Positions 1 through 9,654 are shown, numbered from the stretch's first letter. The stretch: DNA of 64,000 bases from SB11 sp943370295 (GCA_943370295.1 CALRQL020000002.1:248001-312000), one strand, 5' to 3'. Notes: generated by a model not told the origin, from the letters alone. Numbers and translations are program-made.

Positions 1-1
1 G

Positions 2-136
2 TTTAATTTGGGTAGTGCCCTTGCATTTGCGCAAGCATTGCCATACGGGGTTTATATAGCCATGAATGGCCGTTATTTTAATTGGGACAACGTTCGCAAA
101 AACCGACAGACAGGCTATTTTGAGGAGTTAAAGTAA
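2..136 (+). CDS. C-terminal fragment of an unidentified protein
   Basis: An open frame enters from the left edge and stops at a TAA at 134-136. The 44 visible residues include the stretch ALPYGVYIAMNGRYFNWDN, have no stop in frame, and use codons like the neighbouring genes. The upstream part lies outside the window, so no family can be assigned. It is convergent with the next gene, with 48 bases between the two stops. Confidence 0.5.
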   Translation, partial: FNLGSALAFAQALPYGVYIAMNGRYFNWDNVRKNRQTGYFEELK

Positions 137-184
137 GCTGAGGGTGATTAGTGGTTAGTATTTAGTATTTAGGATGAAAAGTTC

Positions 185-1375
185 TTAATACAGTTCAACC
201 ACAAGGCTAACGGTTTTTACATCCATACCCAGTTTGCCCAACTCAAAACCTTCGCCACTGGGCTCGGCAGTTACATAACGGTTGTTTTTGTACATGAACG
301 AATAATTGGCCGTTTCTTCGGGCAGCTTTAATGCAATGGCCACGTGTTCATCGTTTTCATACACTAAGGCCACGCTTTGCACTCCCAGCATTTCTTTTAC
401 AAGGGTGGCATACAGCACCACCTTGTCTTCACAATCGGCAAAATCATTGTAAAGTACTTCTTCGCTATAAGCGTAACGTTCATAGCCCCAAGCCTCTTCG
501 TCGGTTTTGTAGGGTATTTCCTGTACAAACTTCAGCAAAAAGCCCAATGCCTCCCGTTTGCCCATGCTATCAATGGTAGAGCGCAGTTCTTTTATGAGCG
601 TGTTTTTTAACGCTTCAGAAAAACCGTAGTTTACATAAATACTGCCCAGTTCAACAATGGGCAAGTCTTTCAAATACAGTATCAGTGATTTGTTGAGTGT
701 GTACGTATAGCTGAACTTTTTGCCTGCAAACTCAAAAGCATGAGCCTTTTTCTGAGTAAGAGCATTCAACTTGGGATAGGCGTGCTTATTCAGTTTAAAG
801 TCCTGTAAAGTAAAGTTACGCGGAGTTTTTGGTTTGTATTCAAATACTTTGCCCGCAGTAGGGTAGGGAGTGCGTGCAAAACTAAGGTCGGTGTATATTT
901 TACCGCCCTTCATTATGTAGCCCGTGCCGTAGGGCTTGGCATCCATGCTGCCGTATAAAGTAATGTTTTTTGCATCGTAGCATAGCATCACATCCATGCT
1001 ATCGTGGTACAAGATGTACCATTTTACAAGCGTTCGGTAGTTTTGGGGCCGGTGGGCAAAAGCCTTTTCAGTAAAGGCAGTAATCAATAATGTTTTGCCC
1101 ACATCGTCCAAACCAAAATAGGTGGCGGTTTTTTGTACCTCTTTAATTAAAGGTACATGGTGCGGGTTAATGACCTCTTCATCAAACCTTTTAATAAATT
1201 GTTCAACAGCGTTTTCATATCGTATCGTATTTAAAGTTGTGTCGTAACTTATGCTTACCGGGTGGCCGTAAAAATCAAACGTTACAGTTTTATTCTCAAT
1301 ACCTTTAGCACCCGTTTGGTAAATAATAGCCAAAAGCAGTGCCAAACTTCCCTTCTGTATTATAGTAAACGCCAT
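185..1375 (-). CDS. Secreted transglutaminase-like (papain-fold) protein
   Basis: 396 residues starting with a hydrophobic, signal-like stretch (residues about 9-20), so probably exported. The last 90 residues resemble a transglutaminase-like cysteine hydrolase core: FADCEDKVVLYATLV around C315 would be the nucleophile helix and DEHVAIAL around H344 the histidine strand. The third catalytic position, normally Asp, looks like E371 in YVTAEPSGE, which is unusual. The rest of the protein has no motif I recognise. Such proteins are common in Bacteroidota, and their substrates are mostly unknown. The gene appears monocistronic. Fold assignment is inference from motif spacing. Confidence 0.6.
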   Translation of the reverse strand: MAFTIIQKGSLALLLAIIYQTGAKGIENKTVTFDFYGHPVSISYDTTLNTIRYENAVEQFIKRFDEEVINPHHVPLIKEVQKTATYFGLDDVGKTLLITAFTEKAFAHRPQNYRTLVKWYILYHDSMDVMLCYDAKNITLYGSMDAKPYGTGYIMKGGKIYTDLSFARTPYPTAGKVFEYKPKTPRNFTLQDFKLNKHAYPKLNALTQKKAHAFEFAGKKFSYTYTLNKSLILYLKDLPIVELGSIYVNYGFSEALKNTLIKELRSTIDSMGKREALGFLLKFVQEIPYKTDEEAWGYERYAYSEEVLYNDFADCEDKVVLYATLVKEMLGVQSVALVYENDEHVAIALKLPEETANYSFMYKNNRYVTAEPSGEGFELGKLGMDVKTVSLVVELY

Positions 1376-1570
1376 TAGTCGGTCAAACGTTGCATTGTAA
1401 ACTTTAAATCATACGCTGTTGTTTATATATCAAAACTACAAAAGCAGCTAAGAAATTGCGCTACCGGCACGATTTATTTTTTGTTGTAAAATATAGGTTG
1501 TTATAAAAAGAACTAAGGCACAAAAAGTAGGGTAACTCTTTATGCCTTAGTAAGTATAAGTGCTATTAGA

Positions 1571-3154
1571 TTAATCAAAACTGATTACCCTGAACAGGCG
1601 ATTCCAGCGTATTTTATCCAACAGGCTTTTTTGTTCGTAATCCAACGAAAGCCAGATAAATACGGGCTTACCTACAACATGGTCGTGGGGTACAAATCCC
1701 CAGAAACGCGAGTCGAGAGAGTTATCGCGGTTATCCCCCATCATAAAGTAGTAATCCTGTTTGAAGGTATAAGTGGTTACAGGCTGTCCGTTCAGTATAA
1801 ACTTATCACCTTGTATAGTAAACTCCTCGTTGTGTTCATACACACGTATCACACGCTCATACAAGGGGTAGTTTTCTTTAGTAAGGGTAATGGTAGCTCC
1901 GGCTTTGGGTACCCAAAGCGGGCCAAAGAAATCTTTATTCCAACGGTACAAATCGTGCGCGGGGAATGCCGTTGCATCCCAATTACCTGCTACATCCATG
2001 TACTGGCGGGCACTGTCAATAATACCTTTTTGTTTCAATTGGGCAAGGGCATCATAAGTAAGGCTCATGCGGTTGCCTTGGTAGTTGGTAACATCTACCG
2101 ATATACCCAGTTCTGAGATATCTTTTTTGGGAACTTTATTTTTAAAAGCTACTTCGTAGCTGTGTGCCAGTTTTTTTGCTTCGGGCAAGGGCTTGCCGTT
2201 GATAAACACTTTACCGCCAATTACCTGAATGCTGTCGCCGCCAATGGCCACACAACGTTTAATGTAGTTGTCCATTTTATCCAATGGTCGCACTACATAA
2301 TCATTACGTGAAACTAAATCAGCTTTGAAGGCTTCAAACTTAGCACCGCTAAACCCTTCAAATTTTTCTTCGGGGTGGGCGTTCAGATAGGCTACGTAAT
2401 TATCACGGATCACCTTGTAGTAGCTAGATTCTTGTGCCTTAACAAATACGGTATCTCCTTCGGGGAAGTTAAACACCACAATGTCGTTGTTTTCAATCTT
2501 CTCCAATGCCGGAAGGCGTAGGTAGGGGAATTTTATAAAATCAACGTATGCCTTGCCGCCAATAAGGGGCATGGTATGGTGTGCAAACGGAAACGCCACG
2601 GGTGTCATTGGTATGCGTACGCCGTAGTGGGTTTTGCTCACAAACAAGAAATCACCAATCAATAAACTACGCTCCATAGAAGCCGTAGGAATGGTATAAG
2701 CCTCAATATAAGTAGCACGTACTTGGGTGGCTACAACTGCTGCAAAAAACAACGCTTCGCCCCAATCGCGCGGAGTAGTTTTGCGCACGGGGTATTTGGC
2801 TTTAAACTCTTCGGTATTGCAAGGACCAATGTATTTTATGTTTTTGTTGCGACCCAAATACACCAGATAAAACGAGAAAAACATAACACCCAGCACTTCG
2901 TCTAAAAACGATTGGCGGCCAAAGTTTTTAACAGTATCGGTGCGTATGTTGTAGTTGGTTACAAACTGTACAATGGGCACAAACAATAGCAATACCCACC
3001 ACCAAGGACGGTTAGATATTTTTATAAGGATGTAATAGTTGTATACGGGGATGAGCGACAGAACGGGGTTTTGTTCAGCCTTTTTAAAAATCATCCACAA
3101 TCCCACTTGATGTGAGATAAATACAAGTATGATAAAAATTATAAATCCGGTCAT
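1571..3154 (-). CDS. lepB: Signal peptidase I, long Bacteroidota form
   Basis: Membrane serine protease of family S26 that removes signal peptides from secreted proteins. The catalytic Ser is S159 in the PTASMERSLLIGD box, the general-base Lys is K299 in YIKRCVAIGGDS, and the conserved GDNRDNSLDSRFWGFV box lies near residue 480. At 527 residues it is much longer than E. coli LepB (324): there are several hydrophobic segments in the first 150 residues and a large insertion between the Lys box and the C-terminal box, as is usual in this phylum. It lies 23 bases downstream of dapB on the same strand, so the two may be cotranscribed. Confidence 0.95.
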   Translation of the reverse strand: MTGFIIFIILVFISHQVGLWMIFKKAEQNPVLSLIPVYNYYILIKISNRPWWWVLLLFVPIVQFVTNYNIRTDTVKNFGRQSFLDEVLGVMFFSFYLVYLGRNKNIKYIGPCNTEEFKAKYPVRKTTPRDWGEALFFAAVVATQVRATYIEAYTIPTASMERSLLIGDFLFVSKTHYGVRIPMTPVAFPFAHHTMPLIGGKAYVDFIKFPYLRLPALEKIENNDIVVFNFPEGDTVFVKAQESSYYKVIRDNYVAYLNAHPEEKFEGFSGAKFEAFKADLVSRNDYVVRPLDKMDNYIKRCVAIGGDSIQVIGGKVFINGKPLPEAKKLAHSYEVAFKNKVPKKDISELGISVDVTNYQGNRMSLTYDALAQLKQKGIIDSARQYMDVAGNWDATAFPAHDLYRWNKDFFGPLWVPKAGATITLTKENYPLYERVIRVYEHNEEFTIQGDKFILNGQPVTTYTFKQDYYFMMGDNRDNSLDSRFWGFVPHDHVVGKPVFIWLSLDYEQKSLLDKIRWNRLFRVISFD

Positions 3155-3177
3155 TTAGTAAACAATGCGTTTATGGG

Positions 3178-3897
3178 TTAAAATTTCAACATATCATCCA
3201 TAGTAAACACGCCTTTTTTATCGGCAGTCCATTCAGCAGCAATCACAGCACCTTGTGCAAATCCTTTGCGGCTGTATGCACTATGGCGTATGCTTATTTC
3301 GTCAATCTCGTTGGTATAAATCACCTCGTGTATGCCGGGCACATCGTCTTTTCTATGCGCGCTAATCGGCAATACCCCTTTTTCAATATAATCTCGTCCT
3401 GCAAGCCCCCAACTGTCATAGCCATTGTGTGCTTTTATCACCTGTTCAGCAAGGCTGATGGCTGTGCCACTGGGTGCATCCAGTTTTTGTGTATGGTGAG
3501 TTTCAGTCATAGAAACTCTGTATGAAGGCTGGCCGGCCATAATTTTGGCCAAATAGCGATTAGCGGCAAACATAATGTTTACGCCAATGCTAAAATTGGT
3601 GGCAGTAAACAATGTCCCATTGGTATCAGCGCAGCGCTTTCTCACTTCTTCGTATCGGTCATACCACCCTGTAGTACCTACAACCACGGGCACACCGGCT
3701 TCAAAACATTTAAAAATATTATCTACCGCGGCCTCGGGTTGGGTAAATTCAATGGCTATATCAGCAGCTTTTAATGAATCGGCTGTAAGATCTTTGTTTA
3801 TCAAATCCATAGCCAGTACAATGCGGTGGCCACGCAATAGGGCTTCTTGCTCAATAGCTTTGCCCATTTTACCATATCCAATTAGTGCTATATTCAA
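3178..3897 (-). CDS. dapB: 4-hydroxy-tetrahydrodipicolinate reductase
   Basis: NAD(P)H-dependent reductase of the diaminopimelate/lysine pathway. The N-terminal Rossmann motif is ALIGYGKMGKAI, and the substrate signature is ETHHTQKLDAPSGTA with the paired His and Lys. The frame stays open upstream to an ATG at 3951, but the family normally begins right at the first beta strand. A TTG at 3895-3897 gives (M)NIALIGYGKMG and 239 residues, the usual length, so I prefer it; the 18 extra residues (MVGHKKVALPKH...) look non-native. Upstream of and collinear with lepB. Confidence 0.92.
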   Translation of the reverse strand: MNIALIGYGKMGKAIEQEALLRGHRIVLAMDLINKDLTADSLKAADIAIEFTQPEAAVDNIFKCFEAGVPVVVGTTGWYDRYEEVRKRCADTNGTLFTATNFSIGVNIMFAANRYLAKIMAGQPSYRVSMTETHHTQKLDAPSGTAISLAEQVIKAHNGYDSWGLAGRDYIEKGVLPISAHRKDDVPGIHEVIYTNEIDEISIRHSAYSRKGFAQGAVIAAEWTADKKGVFTMDDMLKF

Positions 3898-4021
3898 AAA
3901 GGTAACCGTTTTAATGTGTTTTGGCAAAGCTACCTTTTTGTGGCCAACCATGCCACAGCAAAATCTATCAGTATAAATAATTTAACGATTGAAAAAATAA
4001 CGCATGGCTGCGGGCGTTATT

Positions 4022-4029
4022 TATATTTG
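4022..4029 (+). promoter_or_regulatory. Bacteroidota -7 promoter box for mltG
   Basis: TATATTTG is an exact TAnnTTTG match, 20 bases before the GTG start of mltG. It supports that start and a short leader. Confidence 0.6.
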
Positions 4030-4049
4030 CTCTTTATTTAATAATAGTA

Positions 4050-5096
4050 GTGGATAAAAGCCCTTTTTATAAGCGTAGCAAGTTTTGGTTGGTACTTGCA
4101 ATTTGTGTTGTTCTGTTAGCTGCCATTGGTGGATTTTTTTACAATAAACTGGTAGGGGCACGTATGAATGTGCAAGCCGATACCGAGTGGTTGATTATTA
4201 AAACGGGCGATACGTATGAAGATGTGTTGATGACGCTAACCCGTAACGGATGGGTAGAAAGTGAAGAGGTGTTTGACTTTTTGGCCCAACGGGCAAAATA
4301 CCCTGCTAAGGTAAAGGCCGGTAAGTATAAGATTAGCATAGGTGAGACTTACATAGATGTGATACGAAAGCTGCGGGCGGGCAAGCAAGAGGAGGTGAAG
4401 TTGGTAATAAACGCCATGATAACCACACGACAAGTGGCATCTATTGTGGGGGCAAATTTGGAGGCAGATAGTATTGAGTTTATCAATATGCTTGAAGACA
4501 GTGCTTATCTGGCAAAGTTTGGTTTTACGCCGCAAACGGTGCTGTGCCTGTTTGTTCCTAACACGTATAACTTTTATTGGAATACGGATGCCAAGGCGGT
4601 ATTTGAGCGTTTAAAGAAAGAACACGATAAATTTTGGAATGATAAACGCAAACAGCAGGCAGCAGCGCAAGGATTAACCCCATTGCAGGTGGGTATTCTT
4701 GCCTCGATTGTTGACGGCGAAACCAACAAAACCGATGAAATGGGGATTGTGGCAGGGTTATACTTAAACCGATTAAAGAAAGATATGCTATTGCAAGCCG
4801 ACCCTACGGTAAAGTATGCCGCACGTAACAGTGGTTTGCAGCGGGTGTATAATTACCATACGCAAATACAATCGCCTTACAATACCTATATCCACAAAGG
4901 ATTGCCACCGGGGCCGCTGGCATTACCTTCGCAGCAGGCTATACAGGCGGTGCTTACGCCCGCCAATCATAATTACATTTATATGTGTGCCAAAGAAGAT
5001 CTAAGCGGCTATCATAATTTTACTGATAATCTTGCCCAGCACAACCTAAATGCCGCACGCTACCGCCTTGAGCTGGATAAAAGGGGCATTAAATAA
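4050..5096 (+). CDS. mltG: Endolytic murein transglycosylase MltG (YceG-like)
   Basis: Inner-membrane lytic transglycosylase that cleaves nascent glycan strands and sets their length. 348 residues: one N-terminal membrane anchor (about 12-31), a LysM-like region, and a YceG domain with the probable catalytic Glu at E224 in SIVDGETNKTDE, followed by AGLYLNRLKKDMLLQADPTVKYA. In many relatives this motif reads SIVEKET; here the first Glu is Asp. Start codon is GTG, supported by the promoter box just upstream. Divergent from dapB, with about 150 bases between the two likely starts. Confidence 0.93.
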   Translation: MDKSPFYKRSKFWLVLAICVVLLAAIGGFFYNKLVGARMNVQADTEWLIIKTGDTYEDVLMTLTRNGWVESEEVFDFLAQRAKYPAKVKAGKYKISIGETYIDVIRKLRAGKQEEVKLVINAMITTRQVASIVGANLEADSIEFINMLEDSAYLAKFGFTPQTVLCLFVPNTYNFYWNTDAKAVFERLKKEHDKFWNDKRKQQAAAQGLTPLQVGILASIVDGETNKTDEMGIVAGLYLNRLKKDMLLQADPTVKYAARNSGLQRVYNYHTQIQSPYNTYIHKGLPPGPLALPSQQAIQAVLTPANHNYIYMCAKEDLSGYHNFTDNLAQHNLNAARYRLELDKRGIK

Positions 5097-5120
5097 GTTA
5101 CACAGCAATAGTTATTGGCT

Positions 5121-5152
5121 TTAATCAAGATAAATTAATACCTTGATTAAAA
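5121..5152 (+). terminator. Possible terminator after mltG
   Basis: TTAATCAAG at 5121-5129 pairs with CTTGATTAA at 5142-5150 around an AT-rich loop, 24 bases after the mltG stop. The stem is AT-rich and the following T-run is absent, so this is a weak call. Confidence 0.35.
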
Positions 5153-5194
5153 ATTGAATAAATAATTATATTTTGATAACTAAATTGCAGATAG

Positions 5195-5548
5195 ATGCCT
5201 GAACTTGAAAGCGATTTTTATAATTTGAACATGCTGTATGAACAGGTGGGGAAAAACGATGCATTGCTAAAAAAATTTGTAGATATATTTTTAAACGCAA
5301 TTCCCGATGATATGCAAGCACTTAAAGATGCTATTGATTGGGAAGATTATGATAAGGCAAAATCTGCCGCACATAAAATGAAGTCTTCTTATGCCATTAT
5401 GGGTGCTGATTGGGCGTATAACCTTTGTATGGAGATGGAGGAGATGGCCAAAAACCGTATAGAAACAGAAAAGCTCCCGGAGATGTTCTGGGAGCTTTCT
5501 GATAAGTTTACTATGATGGTAAACCGGCTAAAAGAAATTACTTTTTAG
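5195..5548 (+). CDS. HPt-domain phosphotransfer protein
   Basis: 117 residues, almost entirely one histidine phosphotransfer domain. The phospho-accepting histidine is H60 in AKSAAHKMKSSYAIMGAD, followed by the second helix with AYNLCMEMEEMAK. Free-standing HPt proteins carry phosphate between hybrid sensor kinases and response regulators. No kinase or regulator is adjacent, so its partners lie elsewhere. Its 3' end overlaps the convergent rplY gene by 11 bases, which may create antisense interference between the two transcripts. Confidence 0.88.
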   Translation: MPELESDFYNLNMLYEQVGKNDALLKKFVDIFLNAIPDDMQALKDAIDWEDYDKAKSAAHKMKSSYAIMGADWAYNLCMEMEEMAKNRIETEKLPEMFWELSDKFTMMVNRLKEITF

Positions 5549-6116
5549 CGGCATCCACTTCAGCCTGCTTAGTAGCACGAGTGGTTAATACACTCACTAC
5601 TGCGTTTGCAGGAGAATCTAACAATTCAAGATTGTTAACTTTAATTTCTGATACTTTGATTGATTTACCTAATTCAAGGTTATCGATATTGATTTCGATA
5701 CTATCCGGAATGTTGGCAATAAGGCCTTTTACGCGAAGTTTTTTGTTTTTAACCAACAATTTACCACCTGCACGAACACCGGGAGAGTTACCTGTGATTT
5801 TTACAGGAATGTTTAGTGATACTGGTTTATTGTCAGACACCTGCAAAAAGTCAACGTGAGTAATCTCGTCGTTTACCGGGTGAAACTGAATGGCTTGCAA
5901 AATTGATTTGTATTTAGTACCATCAACCTCTATTTGAACCAAATAAGTGTTGGGAGTATATACAAGGTTTTTGAAATCGCCGCTGTATACTGCAAATGAC
6001 ACGTGAGTGTTTGCACCATACAATACACAAGGAACTTTACCTTCTTCCCTAAGGCGGCGGGTGGCGGTTGTGCCCAAATCTTTGCGGGCTTCGCCGATTA
6101 GTCTAATAGTTTTCAT
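5538..6116 (-). CDS. rplY: 50S ribosomal protein L25 (CTC family)
   Basis: Binds 5S rRNA in the large subunit. 192 residues: the N-terminal L25 domain (MKTIRLIGEARKDLGTT, then EEGKVPCVLYG) plus the C-terminal TL5/CTC beta domain (VKITGNSPGVRAGGKLL, SIEINIDNLELGKSIKV), the usual two-domain form outside gamma-proteobacteria. It ends in a short Lys/Ala-rich tail. Lies 90 bases downstream of prs on the same strand, a pairing common in bacteria, so probably cotranscribed. Confidence 0.95.
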   Translation of the reverse strand: MKTIRLIGEARKDLGTTATRRLREEGKVPCVLYGANTHVSFAVYSGDFKNLVYTPNTYLVQIEVDGTKYKSILQAIQFHPVNDEITHVDFLQVSDNKPVSLNIPVKITGNSPGVRAGGKLLVKNKKLRVKGLIANIPDSIEINIDNLELGKSIKVSEIKVNNLELLDSPANAVVSVLTTRATKQAEVDAAKK

Positions 6117-6206
6117 TTTTTTAATGAATTAATTACTGTCAAAAACCCCCATGCAACGCCTTAGCACAGCAGGTTTTTTATCATATTAATTACGAGGCGT
6201 TTAAAA

Positions 6207-7199
6207 TCAGGGTTGCAAAGGTAATGAAGATTGGATTGAATTTCCAATTTTAAATAGAGAACTGATTGAACCGTGCTCATTTATGTTGCGGATAGCCTCA
6301 GCAAACAATGGAGCAGCAGACAGTTGTACTATTTTAGAAGTAGTTTTTTCGTGGTTTAGCGGTATAGTATCGCATACTACCAACTCATCCAATACCGAGT
6401 TTTCGATATTATCATATGCATTACCTGAAAGCACAGGGTGGGTACACATTGCACGTACACTGCGGGCGCCTTTTTCTTTCATCATTTTGGCGGCCTTGCA
6501 CAAGGTATTACCGGTATCTACAAGGTCGTCTATAATAATCACGTCAGCATCAGTTACATCACCAATCACCGTCATACCGGCAACTTCATTGGCACGTTTA
6601 CGTTCTTTATCGCATACCACAAGGTCGCAGCCCAATATTTTAGCAAAATAGCGGGCACGGGCAGTACCCCCCATATCGGGGGCCGCAATGGTAAGTTTAG
6701 GTAAATTCAGGCTTTGTATGTAAGGTATGTAGATTACCGAAGCATCCAAGTGGTCAACCGGTATATCAAAAAAACCTTGAATCTGTGGAGCGTGCAAATC
6801 CATCGTCATTACACGGCGCACCCCAACAGCTTCTAATAAATCAGCCACCATTTTAGAGCCGATAGCTACACGGGGCTTATCTTTTCTGTCTTGGCGGGCA
6901 AGGCCAAAATAAGGAATAACAGCAATGATGTAGTGAGCCGATGCACGTTTGGCCGCATCTACCATAAGCAGCAGCTCCATAAGATTGTCGCTGGGGGCAA
7001 AGGTAGATTGGATTAAAAACACATCGCAGCCCCTTACCGATTCGTTAAAGTTGGGTTGCATTTCGCCATCGCTAAAACGTTGTAATGTAACGTCTCCCAA
7101 TTCTTGGCCATAGTGCTCAGAAATTTTTTGGGCAAAGTAGTGCGAAGCTGTACCGGAAAATAATTTTACGGGGTTGCGGTTGTTTACGGCAGAATTCAT
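6207..7199 (-). CDS. prs: Ribose-phosphate pyrophosphokinase
   Basis: Makes PRPP from ribose 5-phosphate and ATP for nucleotide, His and Trp synthesis. 330 residues with FSDGEMQPNFNESVRGCDVFLIQS (split by the usual flexible loop), RQDRKDKPR at the ATP site, VCDKERKRANEV, and the PRPP-binding loop VIIIDDLVDTGNTLC. It is about 15 residues longer than E. coli Prs, mostly at the two ends. It follows a tRNA-Gln gene on the same strand and precedes rplY. Confidence 0.96.
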   Translation of the reverse strand: MNSAVNNRNPVKLFSGTASHYFAQKISEHYGQELGDVTLQRFSDGEMQPNFNESVRGCDVFLIQSTFAPSDNLMELLLMVDAAKRASAHYIIAVIPYFGLARQDRKDKPRVAIGSKMVADLLEAVGVRRVMTMDLHAPQIQGFFDIPVDHLDASVIYIPYIQSLNLPKLTIAAPDMGGTARARYFAKILGCDLVVCDKERKRANEVAGMTVIGDVTDADVIIIDDLVDTGNTLCKAAKMMKEKGARSVRAMCTHPVLSGNAYDNIENSVLDELVVCDTIPLNHEKTTSKIVQLSAAPLFAEAIRNINEHGSISSLFKIGNSIQSSLPLQP

Positions 7200-7276
7200 T
7201 GGGGCAAAAATAATTAAAAGCCTTTTTGCTGCGTGGGAGTGTTAATAAATTATTAGCGATTGAAGTTTTTGAACAT

Positions 7277-7303
7277 AAAAAAAGCACCTCGTTGGAGGTG
7301 CTT
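7277..7303 (-). terminator. Rho-independent terminator of tRNA-Gln
   Basis: On the minus strand AAGCACCTC pairs with GAGGTGCTT around CAAC, followed by seven T. It lies 5 bases after the tRNA 3' end. Confidence 0.88.
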
Positions 7304-7307
7304 ACTG

Positions 7308-7380
7308 TTGACCGACCAGGGCTCGAACCTGGACTCTTCTGAACCAAAATCAGACGTGTTGCCAGTTACACCATCGGTCA
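7308..7380 (-). tRNA. tRNA-Gln (anticodon UUG)
   Basis: 73 bases fold as a full cloverleaf on the minus strand: acceptor TGACCGA/TCGGTCA, D arm GTGT...ACAC, anticodon stem TCTGA/TCAGA around loop TTTTGGT (anticodon TTG), T arm CCAGG-TTCGAGC-CCTGG, and discriminator A. CCA is not encoded. A strong terminator follows at once. Confidence 0.97.
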
Positions 7381-7461
7381 ATGGGGATGCAAAATTAGTA
7401 AAAGACTTTTTCAAGTCAACTATTTTTTTGCATTTTTCACAATGTTTTTTGGAACAGCCTA

Positions 7462-9654
7462 TTAGTTAGCCATTTCTGATATAAACTGGATACGCATCAA
7501 TTGTAGTTCTTCTAGTGAATACTCACCGTCAAACTCATCGTAGGCTTTTTGAAGCGAATCTTCGTCGGATGATTTGAAGTAATCAAAAATTTCGTCCTGC
7601 CTTTCTTCGTCAAGGTGGTCGTTGATGTAATACTTAATATTGATTTTAGTACCAGAATCAACAATGTTTTCAAGCTCTTTAATCAATTCAGCCATACTGA
7701 TACCGTTTGAGCGGCTAATATCGTCGAGGCTAACTTTTTTATCAATATTTTGGATAATCTGCACCTTTTTACCCGATTTGTTGGGCACTGTGCGGATTAC
7801 AATATCCTGCGGACGTTCAATGTCGTTCTCCTCAACATATTTGGCAATCATTTCGATGAACGGCTTGCCAAACTTTAAGGCTTTATTTTTACCCACTCCT
7901 ACAATGGTTTCCATTTCCTCCATTGCAATCGGGTATTTAGAGGCCATATCCTCCAGCGATGGGTCTTGGAAAATTACGTATGGAGGAAGCCCCTTTTGCT
8001 TACCAATTTTCTTGGTAAGGTCTTTCAGCATGGCGTAAAGTGTTTTGTCAAAAATGTTTTCCACTGCCACACTTTCAAAGTCGTCCTCGGTTATCTTATC
8101 ATAGGTATTGTCCAATGCCATTTCAACCGGCTGTGGAGCGGCAATATATTCTTTACCGGCCTCGCTCACGCTCAGTAAACCGTAGTTTTCAATGTCCTTA
8201 TCAATAAAACTGTTTAGTAAGCCCAGCCTAACCACTGCTTTCCAAAACTTGTCGTCTTTGTCCTTGCCAATACCAAAAAACTCGCTTTTATGGTGCTCGT
8301 AATCAGTTACTTCTTGTGCCTTAATTCCTTGCAGCACATTGGCAATGTGTTTAAGATTAAACTTACCGCCCAAACCATCAATGGTTTTAAGTGCTTTCAC
8401 CATTTCGGCAGTCACATCCAATTTTTCTTTAGGGTGTCGGCAGTTATCACACATTTTACCGCAATCCGCATCATCAAAATGCTCACCAAAGTAATGCAGT
8501 AACATTTTGCGGCGACATTGTGATGATTCTGCATACGATGAAGTTTCAAATAGCAACTGCGCACCAATCTCACGTTCGGCCACTGGCTTGTCTTTCATAA
8601 ACTTCTCCAGCTTTTCAATGTCGCTGGGGTTGTAAAACAAAATACACTCACCTTCAAGCCCGTCGCGTCCGGCACGGCCGGTTTCCTGATAATATCCTTC
8701 AAGGCTTTTGGGTACATCGTAGTGGATAACAAAGCGAACATCGGGCTTATCAATACCCATCCCAAAAGCAATGGTAGCCACAATCACATCTGCTTCTTCC
8801 ATCAAAAACATATCTTGATGCTGGGCACGTGTTTTTGCATCCAAACCGGCATGGTAGGGGAGAGCTTTAACGCCGTTTACTTTCAGCATCTCGGCAATCT
8901 CTTCTACTTTTTTGCGGCTAAGGCAATAGATAATACCACTTTTGCCTTGGCGTTGTTTTATATAGGCTACAATCTCTTTATAAACCTTATCTTTTTTATC
9001 CTTGTTGCGAACTTCGTAATACAGGTTGGTACGATTGAACGATGATTTGAACACCGTAGCATCGCCCATGTTAAGGTTTTTTTGAATATCGGCTTGTACC
9101 TTAGGGGTTGCGGTGGCGGTGAGCGCCATCATGGGTATATCTCCCAAATCCTTCACCATTGTTTTGATACGACGGTACTCAGGTCGGAAATCATGTCCCC
9201 ATTCTGAAATACAATGTGCCTCGTCAACAGCTACAAACGATATGTTGATGCTTTTTAAGAAATCAAGGGTTTCTTCTTTTTTAAGTGTTTCGGGGGCTAT
9301 GTAAAGCAATTTGGTTTTACCCTCTGTAATATCATCCTTCACCCGCATTATTTCGCCTTTAGAAAGCGACGAGTTTAAAAAATGTGCAACAGCATCGGTA
9401 CTGCCAAATCCCCGTATGGCATCCACCTGATTTTTCATCAAGGCGATAAGGGGAGAAATAACAATGGCCGTCCCCGGCTTTATAAGTGCAGGCAGCTGGT
9501 AACATAGTGATTTACCGGCTCCTGTGGGCATTATAACAAACACATCATCACCGTGAATCACGGTGTCAATAATCTGTTCTTGGTTACCTTTAAATGTATT
9601 AAAACCAAAAAACTCTTTTAGTGAATCTTTAAGATTAACAGAACTCTCTACCAT
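7462..9654 (-). CDS. recQ: ATP-dependent DNA helicase RecQ
   Basis: 3'-5' superfamily 2 helicase in recombination and fork repair. 730 residues: Walker A MPTGAGKS (42-49), DEAH 144-147, motif VI QETGRAGRDG, a zinc-binding RQC region with four Cys (CRRKMLLHYFGEHFDDADC, then CDNC), an HRDC domain (LPPYVIFQDPSLEDMASKYP), and a C-terminal helical extension after the HRDC domain that E. coli RecQ lacks. All helicase motifs are intact. Single gene, terminated region shared with the tRNA. Confidence 0.96.
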   Translation of the reverse strand: MVESSVNLKDSLKEFFGFNTFKGNQEQIIDTVIHGDDVFVIMPTGAGKSLCYQLPALIKPGTAIVISPLIALMKNQVDAIRGFGSTDAVAHFLNSSLSKGEIMRVKDDITEGKTKLLYIAPETLKKEETLDFLKSINISFVAVDEAHCISEWGHDFRPEYRRIKTMVKDLGDIPMMALTATATPKVQADIQKNLNMGDATVFKSSFNRTNLYYEVRNKDKKDKVYKEIVAYIKQRQGKSGIIYCLSRKKVEEIAEMLKVNGVKALPYHAGLDAKTRAQHQDMFLMEEADVIVATIAFGMGIDKPDVRFVIHYDVPKSLEGYYQETGRAGRDGLEGECILFYNPSDIEKLEKFMKDKPVAEREIGAQLLFETSSYAESSQCRRKMLLHYFGEHFDDADCGKMCDNCRHPKEKLDVTAEMVKALKTIDGLGGKFNLKHIANVLQGIKAQEVTDYEHHKSEFFGIGKDKDDKFWKAVVRLGLLNSFIDKDIENYGLLSVSEAGKEYIAAPQPVEMALDNTYDKITEDDFESVAVENIFDKTLYAMLKDLTKKIGKQKGLPPYVIFQDPSLEDMASKYPIAMEEMETIVGVGKNKALKFGKPFIEMIAKYVEENDIERPQDIVIRTVPNKSGKKVQIIQNIDKKVSLDDISRSNGISMAELIKELENIVDSGTKINIKYYINDHLDEERQDEIFDYFKSSDEDSLQKAYDEFDGEYSLEELQLMRIQFISEMAN

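Noticed and set aside
1631..2116. 161-codon frame antisense to lepB
   Set aside because: It is a shadow of the lepB frame; lepB is certain from its catalytic motifs.
3898..3951. N-terminal extension of dapB (18 residues)
   Set aside because: Family proteins begin at the first Rossmann strand, and a TTG start there gives the normal length.
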